15,522 bases of DNA from assembly GCA_004325065.1 (NCBI GenBank), contig PITI01000272.1:1-15522 (forward strand). Direction: 5' to 3'. This stretch comes from Hamiltosporidium magnivora. Lineage: Eukaryota; Microsporidia; Dubosqiidae. Every line of letters begins with the position of its first letter. The first letter of the stretch is position 1. The notes beneath the pieces are model-generated. The model saw nothing but the letters and a program-made list of their open reading frames with translations. It was not told the origin of the DNA and did no database searches. Below, piece by piece: positions 1 to 10,733 of the stretch. A program made the translations under genes and the position numbers.

Positions 1-770
1 AAAAAGATGTGATACTTTTAAATAAAGTATTTTATAAGTCATAATTTGTATTTCACACTTGATATTTTTTTTAAGACTGTTTACGTTCCGTTTAATTATT
101 TTAACTGTTTTAATTGCTAGAGCATAAGAGTGACTGACAGATTTAATGTAGTTGATATCTTAGAAAAATCTGAACAATAAATTTCACGCTGATTTCGGAA
201 ACCATTGTTAAACAGGTAACATTGAGAATTTCATTGCTTCGTCTGTTCATACATTACGCAGAATACAAATAAAATAATGACAAATTGAATTTTTATTAAT
301 TTTATCTTCTAATTGTCTATATATGAGTGAAAATATCTTAAAAAGCAATCCAACAAAATTTATTACTTAGAATCTTACTGAAAAATATAAAGCCAAAAAC
401 GCAAAATATGTATTTTTTTAACTCCTTTTATAATAATCTGATTCAATTTATAAAAGTTTTTTAAAATATCTTTTGGAACCAATGTAAGAGTTTAAAGGTT
501 TTAATATCCTACTTCTGCACACTATTATTGTTTGCGTAAGATTTAAAACAAATCATATGCGTAATATTCATAATCGAACACTTCTATTGGTGTTATAAAT
601 TAATTAAACCAATTAAACACTTTAGAAGATAATTTTCTTTATCGCCATGATCATTCGACCATATAGCAGATGATTTTAGATAATAAACTCCATCTCTGCC
701 AATTGATATGGATTAAGCTAGATTTTTATCTTATAATAAATATATAAGAAACATATTTTATAGATAGATA
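1..770. other. AT-rich intergenic region
   Basis: No gene, RNA gene or repeat could be supported here. All six frames are densely broken by stops. The last 40 bases before the ATG at 771 are nearly pure A/T (TATA-like runs) and lack a CCC or GGG tract, so no specific promoter element can be named for the decayed copy that follows. Confidence 0.6.
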
Positions 771-2048
771 ATGAAATTTCTCAAAAAACTATTATTGCTC
801 ATACTAATAGCTGAATACATAAAAACGAAAAAAAATTCAAAAAAATCTATCGAAAACATAGAAATGAGCCGTTTTAAATATCTGAATTCCTATGTAGACT
901 CGATTCAAAATCAACTCTTGAAGAATTCGGATTTTGATTTACATGTATTAACAATTATTGAAGACAATAAGATAGAAGATTCTTATGCAAAAATCCTTAA
1001 GTTAATTCAAACAAAGAAATTTACTATGGAGTTTTTGATTGCTTCGTATAGCATGAACCAATTTTTGAAGAAATTTTCATTTTTTTCATTTTGCCAAATG
1101 AGAAATTACAGCCTAATTATTTTTTCGAAAAGAAATAGCAAAAAATCCTGATAAGATATGTATTTTACACAAGGAAATTGCTTTTTCGCTTATTTTAAGA
1201 TACATGAAGCAGATTTAAGAAATCTATAAGAAGCTAAATTGTAATACTACGCAATATCAAATATTATTATTATTCTTCCGCCTAAATTATCGGAATACAA
1301 TCTAAATGTAATGGCACAAACAATAAGAAGCAACGAGAATCGTTTTAATGACAAATTGGCAATAGTTTGACAGGCAAATTTCAAAATGCAAGCAAGCCTT
1401 ATATTGTAAGCAATGAAGATTTTGTATTTAGTAATATTGAAAAATATGTGATATACACATTTAAAGATTCATATATAAGAGAATTCATTTCTAAAGTAAA
1501 AAAATGAGATTAGGAACATATCTTTTCCATACACAGATCTCCATTTAAAAAGCCAAATAGATAGAAAGTATATCTTGGAAGATGATAAATGCCATCAAAC
1601 AGATCAAAGTTATGATTCCCATGATAATTCGATCATGATGAGCTTATGCAAATTAAAAATTGTAAAAGAAAGATGTATAGTTTATTGTGACAAAAAAGTC
1701 ACAAGTGTCTGTCTCTTTCATATTACAAGAGAATTTGAAACATTGTCTCATAGCAAATACTATTTCTGTATTTCATTTCATCTGTTTCTCTACAACTTTA
1801 AAATATGTAAATCGTATTGTTAAATGTATATAAATACTAATGCGCCAAATAAATATGATTTGAAGGTTTTTATGAGTATAAACGAAGTATTATACCCACA
1901 ATACAACACCTATTTGATAAGATCGATATGGTATGCAGCAGAAGATAGCTACGAGATTCGGAAAATTCGATTTAATAATGAATCAAAAGACTCCCCCAAA
2001 TGTAAAGAATTTTCAGACATTTTTACAAACCTTAAGGTACATTGTTGA
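771..2048 (+). pseudogene. Decayed copy of the 437-aa secreted-protein family
   Basis: This is a pseudogene paralogue of the intact gene at 5585-6898; the protein function is unknown. The first 126 codons (771-1151) are open and start with a signal peptide (MKFLKKLLLLILIAEY). By eye about 45 of 83 positions match the intact copy over residues 35-117, including an identical IASYSM block. Colinear homology continues to 2048 but is broken: a frame change near 1140-1152 into frame 1; a TAA at 1216-1218 where the intact copy has Trp; a return to frame 0 near 1262; a TGA at 1368-1370; a shift to frame 2 near 1400 and back near 1500; a TAA at 1821-1823. Frame 0 is then open to the TGA at 2046, matching the intact C-terminus (a YDLK block). 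The span (about 425 codons) is close to the intact 437, so decay came from small indels and substitutions, not large deletion. The ATG at 1824 and TTG at 1575 are not real starts. A short secreted product from the first 126 codons cannot be excluded. Confidence 0.88.
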
Positions 2049-2164
2049 AATCCGCTAGAAATCATTTTATACTTTGAAATAAATGTTCTGTTGATTTTAA
2101 ATTGCAATTTACTTGTATTTTTAACTATAAAAGTTATTTAAATATAATTTGTTTTAATTTTTAA

Positions 2165-2410
2165 AATTCGGCATTTCTTTCATCCTCGGCACTAGCCCTG
2201 CACGAGCCTGGCTGTTTTCAGTAATACTATTCTTAGTCTTTTTTCAGTGGGTTTGTTTGCATTTTTTGGGTTTCTTAAAAAGCGAGTTTTAAAGGGAGGC
2301 TGTTAGTCCTAAGTTTAACCCTAACATGGAGGACCTGTCCCTTTTAGTCGCCTCATATGACAAGGAGAGAATGCATAAGTCTATTATGTTCCGCGTATGA
2401 AAAATACCGT
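2165..2410 (-). mobile_element. Degenerate non-LTR retrotransposon leader fragment (RTE/CR1-like)
   Basis: This stretch is visibly richer in G+C than its flanks and encodes nothing open. Read on the minus strand, the core at 2293-2354 contains a segment of the form GGCGACTAAAAGGGACAGG, then a CCTCC block, a GTTAGGGTTAAACTTAG block and GGACTAAC. I recall this string from the 5' leaders of RTE/CR1-type non-LTR retrotransposons that are widespread in arthropod genomes. Differences from that remembered consensus are mostly C-to-T and G-to-A, as expected for an old copy drifting to the base composition of an AT-rich genome. No reverse transcriptase or endonuclease coding follows, so only a leader piece remains. 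The family name rests on memory of the motif, not on a search. It could also be a SINE sharing this leader. Confidence 0.45.
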
Positions 2411-3424
2411 TTCCTACCAAAGAAAATAAGAAAAAAAATTCATGCAATTAATCAAGATATGTTATGTTTTATCAAGTTTCTTATTGACAAACTTGGCTTG
2501 AACCGGGGAACTCATTTGGTATAACTTTGGGATAAAAGAATGGTTAGAGAGCGAGATAATTTAGAATCAGTATATTAAATTGTCTATATTTAGTTCAACT
2601 GAATTTAAAAAGTCTCTACGGTATCTTAAACTTCGATATAAACTCTTGTTCCTCTTTTAGATTATCAGGAAATAAGGAACAATATCAGATTAAATATCAT
2701 GAATCTCAACTATGGTGATAATAAAATCTTATCTTGACTTAATTTTTAGGTAAACAATAATATATATATCGGCATATCAAATATATTCTCGACACTGACG
2801 AACTAGAAAATTAATGTAGAAAATAGAAAAATATATTTACAGATATATAAATGTTGAAAGGAAAAGCTATATCGTTTAGTAATTGAAATATGAGGTTTTA
2901 TCAAGAAAATAAAAGCTTCTGAAGCCCAAATTTTTTATTTCAAAAGCAAATTTCTATATGGATCATGAATAAATATTTCTAAATTATTTAAAAACGTAAA
3001 GTCGCTTGAAATTTTTCCTTTATGGAATACAAATGCAGGAATTCGACTATAATAAACTTTTAAATGATGCGGTCTGGTCTTGAAGTTTACCTTACAACGA
3101 TACATTAATTAGTTCTCTAATGCAAATTAAAAGTCACATTACTCGATATATTTTCTAAAAAGAGTATTCAGAAATCAGATTGACCAACAAATGAAAACCT
3201 TGTTTAAATCCAAAACAATAAACTTAATTTATTTTTTAGATGAGAAGTTAATTAACAAAACACTTACTTAAATTAGATTCACTCTAGAATATTGATTTTA
3301 CATTCTTGAACTGGAAGAACTAAACAAGGGCTCATTGATTTATTGGCTAAGTCTTGTTTATATGCAATATCGATATAATTTCTTATGCCATACCTGAAAC
3401 ATGTTTCTTAAAATACCTATATGT
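2411..3424. other. Intergenic region between two TE fragments
   Basis: No gene is supported. A faint plus-strand quasi-open stretch around 3030-3170 has fewer stops than its surroundings and could be a coding relic, but it matches nothing I recognise, including the neighbouring secreted family. Confidence 0.45.
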
Positions 3425-3560
3425 ATCTTAAGAAATCTGCCAGAGATACGATGAGTTCTGAACTGACGGTCTAGGCCCAGATAAAGGAGGAGGGTGAAGT
3501 ATGGGGCCAACACGCCTATCTGACAAAACCATATTGTCACGAAAACGAAACGAAATAATA
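3425..3560 (+). mobile_element. Second non-LTR retrotransposon leader fragment, different family
   Basis: This is a short GC-elevated island with the order ACTGACGGTCTAGGCCCAG, AAAGGAGGAGGGTGAAGTATGG, GCCAACACGCCTATCTG, then CACGAAAACGAAACGAA. This ordered set resembles another common 5' leader type of arthropod non-LTR (RTE-like) elements, in which a CTAGGCC block is followed by GGAGGAGGGT, a GGGCC..ACACCC block and an ACGAAAAC tail. It is unlike the island at 2165-2410 and lies in the opposite orientation, so the two come from separate insertions. No element-encoded ORF follows. The minus-strand 60-codon ORF at 3358-3540 is a by-product of the higher G+C. The call rests on remembered motifs and was not searched. 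Confidence 0.4.
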
Positions 3561-4255
3561 AAATTAAGAAAAAATAGTTACATGTTCCGGGCTTTTTAAA
3601 AGCTGTAGTGCCATTTAGCAGTGGTAGTAGTATGTATCTTACAAAGCTCTATACGTTTGCAAATATAGTAGCATATATGCAGTCGATATTACTCAAAAAT
3701 AGTCGAACTAATTACTTTCATTTCATAAAGAAGATTGGAGCAAAATAAAATATCGATCGGAGCCAGGGAAATATATCATTTATTTTCTTAAGAGAAACCA
3801 AAAGATACATGAAACACAAATCTTTATTTAAAATAAATCAATATCGAAAAGATTGGTAACCCAGAAGCATAAAAATCTATAAAATACAAGTATAGATGTG
3901 CAAAAAGCAATGCAAAAACTCATAAAAACAAATAAAAGATGTCTAAATCATAAAATATAGATCGAATAAAACTCAAAACAAATTAAAAAAGGCAAGCAAT
4001 AATTACTAGAATAACCTAATTGAAATAAATTCTATCTTTTACAAGAAAAGACGAAAGATTTTTCGACCTATTCATTTGAATTGCCTAATAATGTTATTGC
4101 AAAGGATTAAACCAAAATGGAATTCCATAGTTTATTAAACATTACGGAAATACATTTGTTCCAAATATTAAGCAAAGAATATATATATATAATTTTTTTG
4201 AAAACTAATTATCAATTGTGGTTCAAATGGTTTAAATAAAAATCTAATTTTATTT

Positions 4256-4275
4256 TTAAATTAAATTAAATTAAA
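4256..4275. repeat. (TTAAA)4 microsatellite
   Basis: Four exact tandem copies of the pentamer TTAAA, followed by an A run. This is simple-sequence expansion in AT-rich spacer, with no sign of function. Confidence 0.9.
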
Positions 4276-5205
4276 AAAAATTATCAGTTCTACCAATATA
4301 TATTCCGAATTAAATTAAATATGAGAAGTATCATGATGAAAAGCTGAAATAAATAATGTAAAATTTCGATACGCATCTAAATCTAACGATACAAATTATT
4401 TTAATCTAGAATACATTGAAAACATGAACTTCTTATCAATGTCGAGATAATCTGAGTAAAATATAGGTATAAATATAAACCAACAGACGAAAATAAAGAA
4501 AAAAATGCAATCATGAATTTTTCAAAATAAACAGGCATTATATTCATTACTCATAAAGTTATTGTAAATTATTTTCCTTTTCAAAGTATTATATCATTTA
4601 TTCTAAAAGTTTCCAAATATTAATTTTAATAACTGGATAAACCACAATTTTTTAAACATAAAATTATTTCATTAGTATATTTTTATGAGCATATTAAAAA
4701 GCAAACTTCATATCAATCTCAAAAGTTGATCAAATTATATTTCAAAATTACAGCCTAATTTAAATAAATTCGAAATTCACAATAGAATATTGCTTCTCTA
4801 TTTGTGTCAATTCAAAATTGTAAAATTTTGAATCACCTCTTAATTTATATTTTCTAACGATATTAAAAATATATCTTCTCATAAATAAATTAAATAGAAT
4901 TAGAATAAAAATATTTTATTAATTGATGCTCAACTGCTAGTATTTTCTAATCTATATTAAGACATTTCTTGAGTTGAATTTGCAAATTTAAAAATGTAAT
5001 TTATCGTCTTATTTTGTATTAATATATTTTTAATTTAAAAATAGATTAAGGAGTCTGAACCTACAACAATTTATTTTGAAATCATCATTCAGATATGAAT
5101 TTTTAATTAAAACAGATAAAATAGTTTTTTTTTGATAAAATATATTTTAATATTTTACAGAAAACCATATTTTCCATGGAGTAACCATTTTAAAAGAACC
5201 AACAC

Positions 5206-5228
5206 TAAATATAAATATAAATATAAAT
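5206..5228. repeat. (TAAATA)3.8 microsatellite
   Basis: Three exact copies of the hexamer TAAATA plus a partial fourth. It produces the alternating Lys-Tyr run in the spurious short ORF over it. Confidence 0.9.
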
Positions 5229-5584
5229 TCGGATTTATAAGATTAGAACGAAGATCCAAAGTTAGGTACAAAAAATATACAAAGAATGAAAGAAGTTTTA
5301 AATTCAAAATTTAATTAAATAATATTTTGATTCAGAACATTGTAATATAATTTTCCTACAAAAATATTCAATTAATTGTTTATGATTAATCAAGATTTCA
5401 ATTTTATATTTTATTTAAATCTATTTAAAATATAAAACTGATAATTTAATTAATATTAATTAAAAAAATATATTTTTTAGATAATAATGTACTTATTTAT
5501 CAGTATATTATATTTTCATCCAACTTTTATATCTCAATGCTATTCAGTTATATATAAAATATATTTTCTAGTCTAAAATTATTA

Positions 5585-6898
5585 ATGAAATTCAAGAACC
5601 AAATTATTATAGTTTTATTAATGGGAACAAGCTATATTAGCATGGGAAATAATAGAAAACAATGGATTAAGGAGTTAGAAACGAACCTTTGTACATATTT
5701 ATATTCTTATGTCGATAATATTCAAAGACAATTTATTGAGAATTCAAAATATGACCTACATCTATTAAGTATTGCCCAAGGAAATAAAACTGAAGATTTA
5801 TATTTTAAAATTTTAAAGTCCATTCGAATGAAAGAATTTTTTTGTAAATTTCTAATTGCGTCATATAGTATGAAACAATTATTGAACGAATTTTCTATAT
5901 TTTCATTTTACGAAAGAAAAACATATTCGATAATGAGAATTCCAAACAAAATTAAGGAAACAACAAAATCATCAGGAAAATTTTGTATTTTTAGTAATAA
6001 ATTTGCTCTTTCTCTTATTTCGAGATATATTAGACATCTTTGGGAAATATATACAAAAATCAATTATATTTTAACGGAATACGAACTTATTTCTATAATT
6101 CAGCCGTTAGAATACACTGAATACAATATATATACAATAACAGAAATATTAAGGAGCAATAAAAACTTTTATAATTCAAATTTTGCACTCGTTTTAGAAA
6201 AGAAATACACAGACGATATGAGAGAAAGAATTATCAAATCTGAAGATTTAGTACCTATTAAGATTGAAAAATACGAGATATATTCGCTGCAGTATTTTCA
6301 GATAACGGATTTCTTTGCAAGAATAAAAAAAGAAATTTGCAAAATATCTTTTTTATGTTCTGATCTAAATTGGGAAACCTATATGAAACCAAAAAACATT
6401 TTTGATGATAGCAATTCATATCAATATTATTCAACAGATTTGGATTATAAGTATCAAGACACTATCTTAAAAATGAAAATCTATAAATTTAGTGTTGTGA
6501 AAGATTTTGCGGTAATAACTTCTATTCAAAATATCAAAGAGATAGGTTTATGCCGTTTTTCAACAAATAACACTTCAAAAAAAAATGGTAAACATGTTCA
6601 ATCTTTGTGTCTATATCTATTTCTTTACAAAATAGACATATCAAAATCGTATTATCCATCATTTCCATATATTAGTCTACAAATTGAATATGATTTGAAA
6701 ATTGTAGTAAATATAAATGAGAAAATGTATCCAGATGACATAATATACAAAATAAAATGTTTGCGAAATTTCGCAACAGACAATTATAGTATTAAAAGTA
6801 TTCAATCTAATGTTGAATCGGAGAATATTACTTCCGAAAAGAAAAAATTAATTGAAATTTTTCAAAATATTACAGCCGAACAAGAAAGATTTATTTAG
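5585..6898 (+). CDS. Predicted secreted protein, unrecognised lineage-specific family
   Basis: A 437-residue protein I do not recognise. Residues 1-22 form a clear signal peptide: a basic start (MKFK), a hydrophobic core at about 6-18 and a small-residue cut site near SMG|NN, so the product probably enters the secretory pathway. No second hydrophobic segment looks long enough to be a membrane anchor and no KDEL-type retention tail is seen, so secretion or surface delivery is the simplest reading. The mature part is Lys/Asn/Ile/Tyr-rich with eight cysteines, which could pair into disulfides; no known domain, lectin motif or zinc finger is visible. The ATG at 5585 is chosen because it directly precedes the signal peptide and a TAA lies just upstream. 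A decayed paralogue at 771-2048 conserves residues about 35-120 and the C-terminal third, showing a true protein family duplicated in the same orientation. No CCC or GGG start-proximal tract is present, unlike the gene at 10734. By inference it is a host-interacting, fast-evolving secreted protein; this is not demonstrated. Confidence 0.88.
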   Translation: MKFKNQIIIVLLMGTSYISMGNNRKQWIKELETNLCTYLYSYVDNIQRQFIENSKYDLHLLSIAQGNKTEDLYFKILKSIRMKEFFCKFLIASYSMKQLLNEFSIFSFYERKTYSIMRIPNKIKETTKSSGKFCIFSNKFALSLISRYIRHLWEIYTKINYILTEYELISIIQPLEYTEYNIYTITEILRSNKNFYNSNFALVLEKKYTDDMRERIIKSEDLVPIKIEKYEIYSLQYFQITDFFARIKKEICKISFLCSDLNWETYMKPKNIFDDSNSYQYYSTDLDYKYQDTILKMKIYKFSVVKDFAVITSIQNIKEIGLCRFSTNNTSKKNGKHVQSLCLYLFLYKIDISKSYYPSFPYISLQIEYDLKIVVNINEKMYPDDIIYKIKCLRNFATDNYSIKSIQSNVESENITSEKKKLIEIFQNITAEQERFI

Positions 6899-8093
6899 AG
6901 AATCGTTTCATAAATTAAAAAATTTATTTGGTACTTTTATATTTAATTATTGCATTATTTGAAATATAAAGTTATTTTAATACTTTGTAATGTTTTTACA
7001 CTTGATTTGTATTCGAATGTAATTTTTTGTAAAAAAAATCGTTGAATCAAATCTATGGCATTTGTTAATTCATAAAAAATTTGATGCTGTACTTTGAATT
7101 GTAATATTTATGTGTACTTGAATCTCATGACTAAGAAAAACCAGGTGTTCATAAAAATATAATGATCATTCAAAATTAAAGTGATTAAATGGAGTAAAAC
7201 AATATCACAATTGTTGAGTCTGACATAACAAATTCATCCGTACTTGATAAACAATACAAAAGAAATAAAAGTTTTAATATAAACTGAAATTAAAGTAGTT
7301 TATACTCCATGTAAAGAGCTAAACAATAATTCTAAATTTTAAGGCGAAAAAAATCTTAACTTAATTTAGAAAGATCAATTTCAAATTAAAATTAAAATTT
7401 ATTTCATGGAAATATAAAAGTAAAAGAAAAATAGCTGATTTGAAAATAATATTAAATCAATTAAAATATAACTGTAAATAATTCTAAGAAACATTTTTTC
7501 AATTTCGAAATACCTCAAATTGTTTTTTTTATCAAGAAAAATGTCTTATAAATCTTGAAGAAGAATTTTATACAAATTAAGAAAAGGTGTACATTATTCG
7601 TTTTGATTTGCTAAATATATACGAATTTGACAGAATAAAAGATATTTCGAGCTTGAAAAGATCTATATACCGTCTTTTAATTTATCCGGTGGAACATTTT
7701 GTCGCTTCTCTGACCAATATTGGTTATTAAGTTCAAAAGTATATTATTTATGTAAAAACAGAAGTCAAAAATAAAATCTAAAGAAAACCACTAATAAATT
7801 CGTTTCTTCTAAGTGTTTTAAAAAAAGTCTTAAATCTCATTTTCGTGGTAGTATAGATATAAGATATAAATCTGGGAATTTTAGAAATTATTTATATAAA
7901 ATGCTCAAATATTTTGTTAGGTTTTTAAGCATTTAAAAAGTACAAATACACACATATTTCAAAAATTTAAGAAATAATACATTCAAAATTCCATATAATA
8001 TTATTATGAAAGTATATAAATACACTAAAGTTATTGCTTCTAGAATAAAATTCCAAGCAAACAATTTTTTGCAAAATTTTAAGACAATTTAGA

Positions 8094-8130
8094 AAATATT
8101 TTGTATGAAATCTTTTCGTACAAAATATTT
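8094..8130. repeat. 17-bp near-perfect inverted repeat (hairpin)
   Basis: The arms are AAATATTTTGTATGAAA (8094-8110) and TTTCGTACAAAATATTT (8114-8130). They are complementary over 17 bp with one T/C difference (a G-U pair in RNA), separated by a 3-nt TCT loop. An arm of this length with such a tight loop is uncommon by chance even in AT-rich DNA. It may be a transposon-end or MITE remnant, an RNA hairpin, or a replication-slippage product; no flanking gene needs it as a terminator. Confidence 0.7.
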
Positions 8131-10721
8131 GAGATTATTCATTTTCGAACCACATTTTTAATGTAAGAATTCTCTTTAGAAAGGTGAAACGTATTCTTTT
8201 ATTCCCCTTTCTATATCTGCTTGATATTTTTGGGTAAAACCATAATACAATTTTTGAGAATAGAAGCATTATTTTGAAAATTAAACCACGGAACAAATCA
8301 GAAATCAGTATGAACTTTATAAATTTATTTACTAAACCTCAAAATTGTGTTTCATGTTATTTTGCTGTTTAAATTTTAAATTTTTGTGCTTTGTATTTCT
8401 ACTTCTGCCAAAGAAAAATACTAGAATTTGCTATGATATGTTTTTTTTTGTGAAATTTGCAGATTTAAATAAATATTTTCATGAAACTTTATAACTTTTT
8501 TTTTAAATAAGTATTGTTTTACAGCGTGCTATTTTATTGGGATTTGACATAATATATACCAAAGCTGATATTTATCTCAAATTATAATATTTCGTGCTCA
8601 TTTTCCAGCTCATTTAGTTCTAACTTCAGTGAATGATATCAATTTATTTAAGAAAATTTAAATTACTCGAACTGTATAAATATTTTTTTGTTTCATTGGA
8701 TCAAATAAAAAGTAAAAATATCAATTAATACTGATTACCATAGATTTAGAGATATTATCATAAATCCAACTAGTTTCGGCCTAAAATTCTTATGAAAATA
8801 TTTTTTTAGTTAAATTACTAGATAGATTACTCAATCTTATTTATTTAGAAATAATTTCTAGTAAAACGAAATTCTAATTAGACTATCTATAGATTCAAAT
8901 TATAAAACAGACCGATTATAAAATATATAGATAAATTAAAATACAATAATAAGTTGTGATATATATTTTATTATATATGAATTCGTTATATGAAAAGTTT
9001 AAAAAATACATTAAAAGATATTAGAAAGCAATCAAATTTGCGAATTCAAAAATTTTCCATCACAATATTTGAGCTTTTAGATCATCTTCTTTTCAACTTC
9101 TAAATTTCTAAATAGATTTTATAATTAGAATTTTTCTTAATTCGAAATGTGAAAATTAAGCGATAAAGACTTTTATTATGGGGATATTGCTATTTGTTTA
9201 AAAATTCTAGTGACTTTATATAATATAAATAATAGAAGAAGATACCAAATGAATATCTGCATTATTTACTTGAAAATATCGACTAGAAACGTTTAATACA
9301 TATACTAGCTTTAAAATCGAAATATAAAATGAATTAAATTTTCATTTTAACTGATGTTAGATTATGGCTTTCATAGGTTTATTACTGTTTTAGCCGGTCG
9401 ATATTTCATAATTTAATATATACGAAAGAATTATTGTTGTTAAAAATATTACATAGCACATATAAGTATGTAATAACTTTCTTAAAAACAAAATTTGATC
9501 TATAAAGTGACTGAAATGATTTTTTTCAAAAGATAAGCCTCTTTATATTTCGATTAAAGAAACAAAAAGTATTCGAATTTAAATATTTGGATAAAAATAT
9601 TCGCCTATCATTGAAAATTATTTTTTTAAAAAAGTTATTCGCGATATAATAATCATCAAAGAACATGTTTTGGTGGGAAAGTAATTCCCGAAAAAAAACT
9701 TTTAAATATTATATAATTACTTTAATGTCAAAACTTATATTATAATCACTTTATACAATTTTATTAAGGTCAAGCAAACAATTTAAATTGCTATCAATTT
9801 TTTTTCGATATTTACAAGTAGTAACTGAGTATAAGAAACAATGAGCAAGCTTTTTTTATTTATTATATTTATGATTATTAAAAGAAGTAATAATTGTTTT
9901 TTAAACAAAAATGAAATTTAATGTCCTAAATATTATGATGAGATTTATTAGAACCTACTATTTATTCTCAAATACTTTGAAGTTGGGTCTGAAAGAGAAA
10001 TTGAACACATTTAATTCAAAAAAATCATAAATTTTGAATTATTAAATTTGAATGTATGAGTAAATCGCAGAATTTATATCATATATCTGATATATCAATT
10101 TTAAATTAAACTTATCAAATGTTTAAATGTGAACTACGGTTAGATTAATGTCACTGACATAGCAAGAAGGAAACTTTATAAATTACTTTCAACTTGACTT
10201 ATTTCTTTGTAAATTTGGTTGTTTAAAATATTATTTTTCTTTCGTACTTAGTTCTAATCTATTAGAAAAAAATCTAAAAAACTTTTTTTTCAAACCAGGC
10301 GACAAAATGTATTTTAAAATTAAAAATGTTTTTACGAACATTAAAGTCTTTAAGACTATATAAATTATATCCAAGCTCAATTTAGAAGAAAGATTGAGAA
10401 TATATCTAAAAATCTGTAATATATAAAGCAGGAAAATGAATTTATAGACTTTTAAAATTTTATCAGGTATATTTTTAAGAATCAGAATATTATAGAGATG
10501 GTATAAAGATATAAAAAACATATAGACCTAATTTATGGCTTTAAAATAAAATCAAGTAAAAGAAATCGATATTAAATTACCGTAGAATACAAAAATTACA
10601 CAATATTTATAATTATCTCATTAGAATAATGTTAAAATACAACATTTTTCAAAAAAATAAATTTTGACCTTTAAAAAAATTTACTTCATAAATATTTTTT
10701 TCAAATATTTACTTTAACTAA

Positions 10722-10733
10722 AAAACCCTTTTA
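10722..10733 (+). promoter_or_regulatory. Microsporidian-type CCC start-proximal signal
   Basis: The sequence AAAACCCTTTTA runs directly into the ATG at 10734, with CCC at 10726-10728, 5 nt before the start. In microsporidia a CCC-like or GGG-like tract immediately upstream of the start codon is a known gene-expression signal. C runs are rare in this AT-rich spacer, so its position is informative and supports both the start codon and the taxonomic guess. Confidence 0.6.

Larger units (their letters stand above)
3561..5584. other. AT-rich intergenic region upstream of the secreted-protein gene
   Basis: About 2 kb with no supportable gene. It holds short A/T microsatellites (4256-4275 and 5206-5228). 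A 60-codon plus-strand ORF at 5132-5314 is extremely Lys/Tyr/Arg/Phe-rich, partly made of the TAAATA repeat, and within chance length for this composition. The last 40 bases before the ATG at 5585 contain TATATATAAAATATAT, a possible TATA-like element but not distinguishable from background. Confidence 0.5.
6899..10733. other. Large AT-rich gene desert
   Basis: 3.8 kb with no supportable coding region, RNA gene or GC-rich island. A 96-codon minus-strand ORF at 10231-10521 (Ile/Leu/Phe/Lys-rich) is about as long as chance allows in such DNA and lacks any start signal. The most structured element is the hairpin at 8094-8130. Polyadenylation of the upstream gene must occur in its first part, but several A/T-rich candidates make a choice impossible. 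Confidence 0.6.

Noticed and set aside
1824..2048. 74-codon ORF starting at an ATG right after a TAA
   Set aside because: Not an independent gene. It aligns colinearly with the C-terminus of the intact secreted protein and is the tail of the pseudogene.
2310..2326. Telomere-like AACCCTAAC
   Set aside because: Only one copy of the CCCTAA-type unit and no tandem array. It fits better as part of the retrotransposon leader.
2930..3340. Plus-strand quasi-coding stretch
   Set aside because: About as many stops as expected by chance over its length and no similarity to the secreted family or any TE protein that I recognise.
3358..3540. 60-codon minus-strand ORF
   Set aside because: It lies over the retrotransposon-leader-like island, whose higher G+C lowers stop frequency. 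No motif.
5132..5314. 60-codon plus-strand ORF with a very basic product
   Set aside because: Short, partly built from the TAAATA microsatellite, with no recognisable ribosomal or other protein motif.
10231..10521. 96-codon minus-strand ORF, hydrophobic and Lys-rich
   Set aside because: Its length is within chance expectation for AT-rich DNA, its composition (Ile, Leu, Phe, Lys, Tyr) is what random A/T sequence gives, and it has no CCC/GGG start signal or recognised motif. A small membrane protein cannot be fully excluded.
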